A DNA stretch of 64,000 nt, taken from contig NZ_DS989904.1 in assembly GCF_000155595.1 (NCBI RefSeq), forward strand, positions 4,083,887 to 4,147,886, given 5' to 3'. The notes below the pieces were generated by a model that was not told the DNA's origin, ran no database searches, and saw nothing but the letters and a program-made list of their open reading frames with translations. This DNA is from Synechococcus sp. PCC 7335 (GTDB lineage: Bacteria > Cyanobacteriota > Cyanobacteriia > Phormidesmidales > Phormidesmidaceae). Made by a program: the position numbers and the translations under genes. Shown here one piece after another: positions 61,994 to 64,000 of the stretch; the stretch's first letter is position 1, and every line of letters starts with the position of its first letter.

Positions 61994-62266
61994 ATGAAAA
62001 ACTTCTTTAGCGGTCTGTTTAGTTTCTTCTCTAATCCTTGGTGGGTAAAGATCACAACGGCAGAACCTAATTGTGTTTATTACTTCGGCCCATTTGATGA
62101 TGAAGCGCAAGCTACTCAAGCTAAGCCGGGCTATATTGAAGATCTTCAAAAGGAAGGTGCTTTGCAAATTCAGACCAGCTTGCATAATATTCCAGAGCCT
62201 GCAGAGCTTACCATCGAACCAGAGAATACAGCTAGTGCGGTAACGATGGTTCCGGTAGGCAGTTAG
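61994..62266 (+). CDS. DUF1816 protein
   Basis: 90 residues. NPWWVKITTAEPNCVYYFGP (about 14-33), then DDEAQATQAKPGYIEDLQKE, match DUF1816, a small family almost limited to cyanobacteria, related in pattern to CpcD-like linkers. The function is not established. The remaining tail is Glu/Pro/Thr-rich (IPEPAELTIEPENTASA). It stands alone; the ATG at 61994 gives the family N-terminus. Confidence 0.85.
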   Translation: MKNFFSGLFSFFSNPWWVKITTAEPNCVYYFGPFDDEAQATQAKPGYIEDLQKEGALQIQTSLHNIPEPAELTIEPENTASAVTMVPVGS

Positions 62267-62304
62267 CCCTTACGAAGCAATCTGCAGTACAGAAAGGATG
62301 CGCT

Positions 62305-62410
62305 CTTACTTTGTCTTGGTAAGCACCCCTGAAGCCGTGCGAGGGAAAGGGTCTCACCGCTGTCTTGGTAGGCATGCCCTAGTACCATACGCCGATGCGT
62401 CTAATCGCTA
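62305..62410. repeat. Dispersed intergenic repeat, two tandem diverged units
   Basis: Unit one (62305-62362) runs from CTTACTTTGTCTTG to GGGTCTCACCGCTG, the same blocks as at 10738-10797. Unit two (62361-62410) begins TGTCTTGGTAGGCATGCCCT and matches the inner part of the first site (CATTCCCTAGTGCC). The whole lies in the spacer between the DUF1816 gene and the alkyltransferase-like gene. Confidence 0.6.
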
Positions 62411-62492
62411 CAGGTAGGGTACCCATCGCTCCGTAATGGTTTTAGCCGATAAGTATGTCCTTAGCAACTCTATGAAGGCGATAGCAATAGCC

Positions 62493-62876
62493 CTACTTAG
62501 TCGAGGGTTGTTCGCCTAGTGATTCTATCAATCGATCGATTGCTGCAAGGTCTGGCTGCCAGCGGTAGACGCTAAGCTCTAGCTTACGCCTGTTGAAGAC
62601 GATCCCCTCACCTTCAAGCAAGCTTTGCTGAAGATCGTCGTTACCATCTCTTAACGACGATCTAGAAACCTCCCCCTTGGCATTGATGACCCGATGCCAA
62701 GGTATTTCCATACTATCGACGACTCTATAGAGCGCGTAACCAACTACCCTAGGCTTACCGATTAGTCCAGCCAAATCAGCAATTTGACCATAGGTAGCGA
62801 CTTTACCGTACGGGATCAACTTGACAATCTCGTAGATTCTGGGGTAACACGACGTTTTTGTTGACTTCTTTGTCAT
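62493..62876 (-). CDS. Alkyltransferase-like protein (ATL)
   Basis: 127 residues with the fold of the MGMT DNA-binding domain: YEIVKLIPYGKVATYGQIAD, LIGKPRVVGYALYRVVDSME, and IPWHRVINAKGEVS. The PCHR motif of O6-alkylguanine-DNA alkyltransferase reads PWHR, with Trp60 in place of the reactive Cys, which defines ATL proteins. They bind O6-alkylguanine lesions, flip the base (Arg43 fits the finger residue) and hand them to nucleotide excision repair rather than repair them. The C-terminal ~40 residues are extra. It is next to glgX on the same strand; no functional link is seen. Confidence 0.9.
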   Translation of the reverse strand: MTKKSTKTSCYPRIYEIVKLIPYGKVATYGQIADLAGLIGKPRVVGYALYRVVDSMEIPWHRVINAKGEVSRSSLRDGNDDLQQSLLEGEGIVFNRRKLELSVYRWQPDLAAIDRLIESLGEQPSTK

Positions 62877-62905
62877 AGATTCATGTTTTGTCTATTGACT
62901 ACACC

Positions 62906-64000
62906 CTAGTCTGCTTCACTGTTAGGGGCTTCGTGATCGCTAGTCGTAAAACAGTAAGGACAAGCCAAGACAACAAGCGATCGCGCCTTCACCTTCATAA
63001 CCTGATCGCGCTCGTAGACCTCTCCTTTCTCAACGAAACCATTTGGATCACTCGTATCCAACAGAACCGACCACTTCTGAGCATTCACAGCGCCTGGTAC
63101 TGTGAATTCTAGAGGGTTCTCAGATGGATTGATAAAGAGTAAAAAGCTGTCGTCTAGAATGCGCTGACCCTTGTTGTCTAAATTGGGGATCTCAGCGCCG
63201 TTCAAAAAGATATTGATTGCCCTAGTTGAGCTATCGTGCCATTCACTGTCGTCGATGGCTGTGCCATCCGGGTTGAACCAGCCGATATCTACAACGCCAG
63301 AGCCGTGGATCTCTCTACCAAAGAACCAGTGATGGCGGCAAAAGATAGGATGTGCCTGTCGGAATGCAATGAGTTTGCGGGTGAACGTTAGAAGCGATCG
63401 CGCCTCTTCATCTAGCTGCCAATTAAACCAAGAAAGTTCGCTATCCTGACAGTACGTGTTGTTATTTCCTGACGTTGTTCGAGCGATTTCATCACCCCCT
63501 AGCATCATGGGTACTCCTTGGGAGAGCATCAGCGTTGCTAGATAGTTACGCCGCTGCTTAGCTCGAAGCGCTAATATCTCGGGATCGTTTGTCTTGCCTT
63601 CAGCCCCACAGTTCCAAGAGCGGTTGTAGCTTTCGCCATCTCGGTTGCCCTCCCCATTAGCTTCATTGTGTTTTTCGTTGTAGCTAACCAGATCGTTGAG
63701 CGTAAAGCCATCGTGAGCCGTGATGAAGTTGATACTGGCATGAGGCAACCGACCATCGTCTTGATAGAGATCTGAACTGCCAGTGAATCTAAACGCAAAA
63801 TCGGCTAAGCTACAGCGTTCACCTCGCCAGAGATCTCGAATCGTATCTCGATACTTTCCATTCCACTCAGACCATAGCAGTGGAAAGTTGCCTACCTGGT
63901 AGCCGCCCTCGCCTAAATCCCAAGGTTCCGCAATTAGCTTGGTGGTTGAGAGCACTGGGTCTTGATGGATGATGTCGAAAAAGGAAGAAAGTCTATCTAC
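62906..64000 (-). CDS. glgX: Glycogen debranching enzyme GlgX, 5' part cut by window edge
   Basis: The frame is open from the right edge to a stop at 62906 and gives 365 residues of the C-terminal part. At the edge it reads VDRLSSFFDIIHQDPVLSTT; an internal ATG-like start at 63955 is not real, as the frame goes on upstream. Motifs: KLIAEPWDLGEGGYQVGNFP, INFITAHDGFTLNDLVSYNE (catalytic-region His-Asp), NGEGNRDGESYNRSWNCGAE, and LMLSQGVPMMLGGDEIART, all typical of isoamylase-type GlgX of GH13. It removes alpha-1,6 branches during glycogen breakdown. The N-terminal carbohydrate-binding part and first half of the barrel lie beyond the window. Confidence 0.94.
   Translation of the reverse strand, partial: VDRLSSFFDIIHQDPVLSTTKLIAEPWDLGEGGYQVGNFPLLWSEWNGKYRDTIRDLWRGERCSLADFAFRFTGSSDLYQDDGRLPHASINFITAHDGFTLNDLVSYNEKHNEANGEGNRDGESYNRSWNCGAEGKTNDPEILALRAKQRRNYLATLMLSQGVPMMLGGDEIARTTSGNNNTYCQDSELSWFNWQLDEEARSLLTFTRKLIAFRQAHPIFCRHHWFFGREIHGSGVVDIGWFNPDGTAIDDSEWHDSSTRAINIFLNGAEIPNLDNKGQRILDDSFLLFINPSENPLEFTVPGAVNAQKWSVLLDTSDPNGFVEKGEVYERDQVMKVKARSLVVLACPYCFTTSDHEAPNSEAD

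Overview
The window is a stretch of cyanobacterial chromosome. The evidence is a phycocyanin operon with rod linkers, phycocyanobilin:ferredoxin oxidoreductase (pcyA), a cytochrome b6f Rieske protein, a DUF1816 protein, and many copies of the HIP1-type octamer GCGATCGC in genes and spacers. A Leptolyngbya- or Synechococcus PCC 7335-like lineage is plausible, but this is a guess from gene content. No tRNA, rRNA, CRISPR array or intact insertion sequence was seen.

Layout. (1) 1-5251, minus strand: an ebo cluster (eboA-B-C-D-E), cut by the left edge inside eboE. Family knowledge ties it to movement of metabolite precursors to the periplasm, for example in scytonemin formation. (2) 5766-10673, plus strand: a CBS-GAF-PAS histidine kinase, a single-domain response regulator, and a five-module response regulator (REC-wHTH-HPt-pseudoREC-REC). 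(3) 10919-16850: a light-harvesting block of pcyA, then cpcB-cpcA, two cpcC-type rod linkers, cpcD, and a cpcL-type linker with a C-terminal membrane anchor. Together these supply pigment, rod subunits, rod linkers, a cap and a membrane-attachment linker. (4) 16943-31686: housekeeping and small accessory genes: alaS, an AAA-less M41-type peptidase, a VanY-type peptidase, a phosphoribosyltransferase, an MFS symporter, a duplicated-domain lipoprotein, a frameshifted aromatic amino acid permease, DUF4399, DoxX-like, SnoaL-like, leuA and a lone petC. (5) 32092-40400: a divergent cupin/LysR pair, a membrane protein, a DUF1501/DUF1800 pair, an RTX protein, and a decayed transposase fragment ending in an 18-bp inverted repeat. 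(6) 40683-43184: a peroxide-response module, perR divergent from a type II peroxiredoxin and a thioredoxin-reductase-like flavoprotein, with a candidate operator between them. (7) 43156-50327, minus strand: a polysaccharide export and assembly operon (Wzt/Wzm ABC transporter, a tandem-domain glycosyltransferase, a second glycosyltransferase, galE). (8) 50578-64000: an alpha/beta hydrolase, a GGDEF protein with a degenerate EAL domain, lnt, argJ, a retropepsin-like lipoprotein, carA, a STAS protein that appears to start at AUC, mrnC, rlmB, a DUF1816 protein, an alkyltransferase-like protein and the C-terminal part of glgX, cut by the right edge.

Most unusual points: the membrane-anchored rod linker directly behind the cpc operon; the AUC start candidate of the STAS gene; a dispersed repeat unit shared by 10738-10797 and 62305-62410, next to a 26-bp perfect palindrome at the first site; the 18-bp operator-like inverted repeat at 27890-27936; the structured cpcA-cpcC spacer; and the frameshift at a T6 run in the permease. 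No clearly undescribed multi-gene system was identified; the most testable leads are in the findings list.
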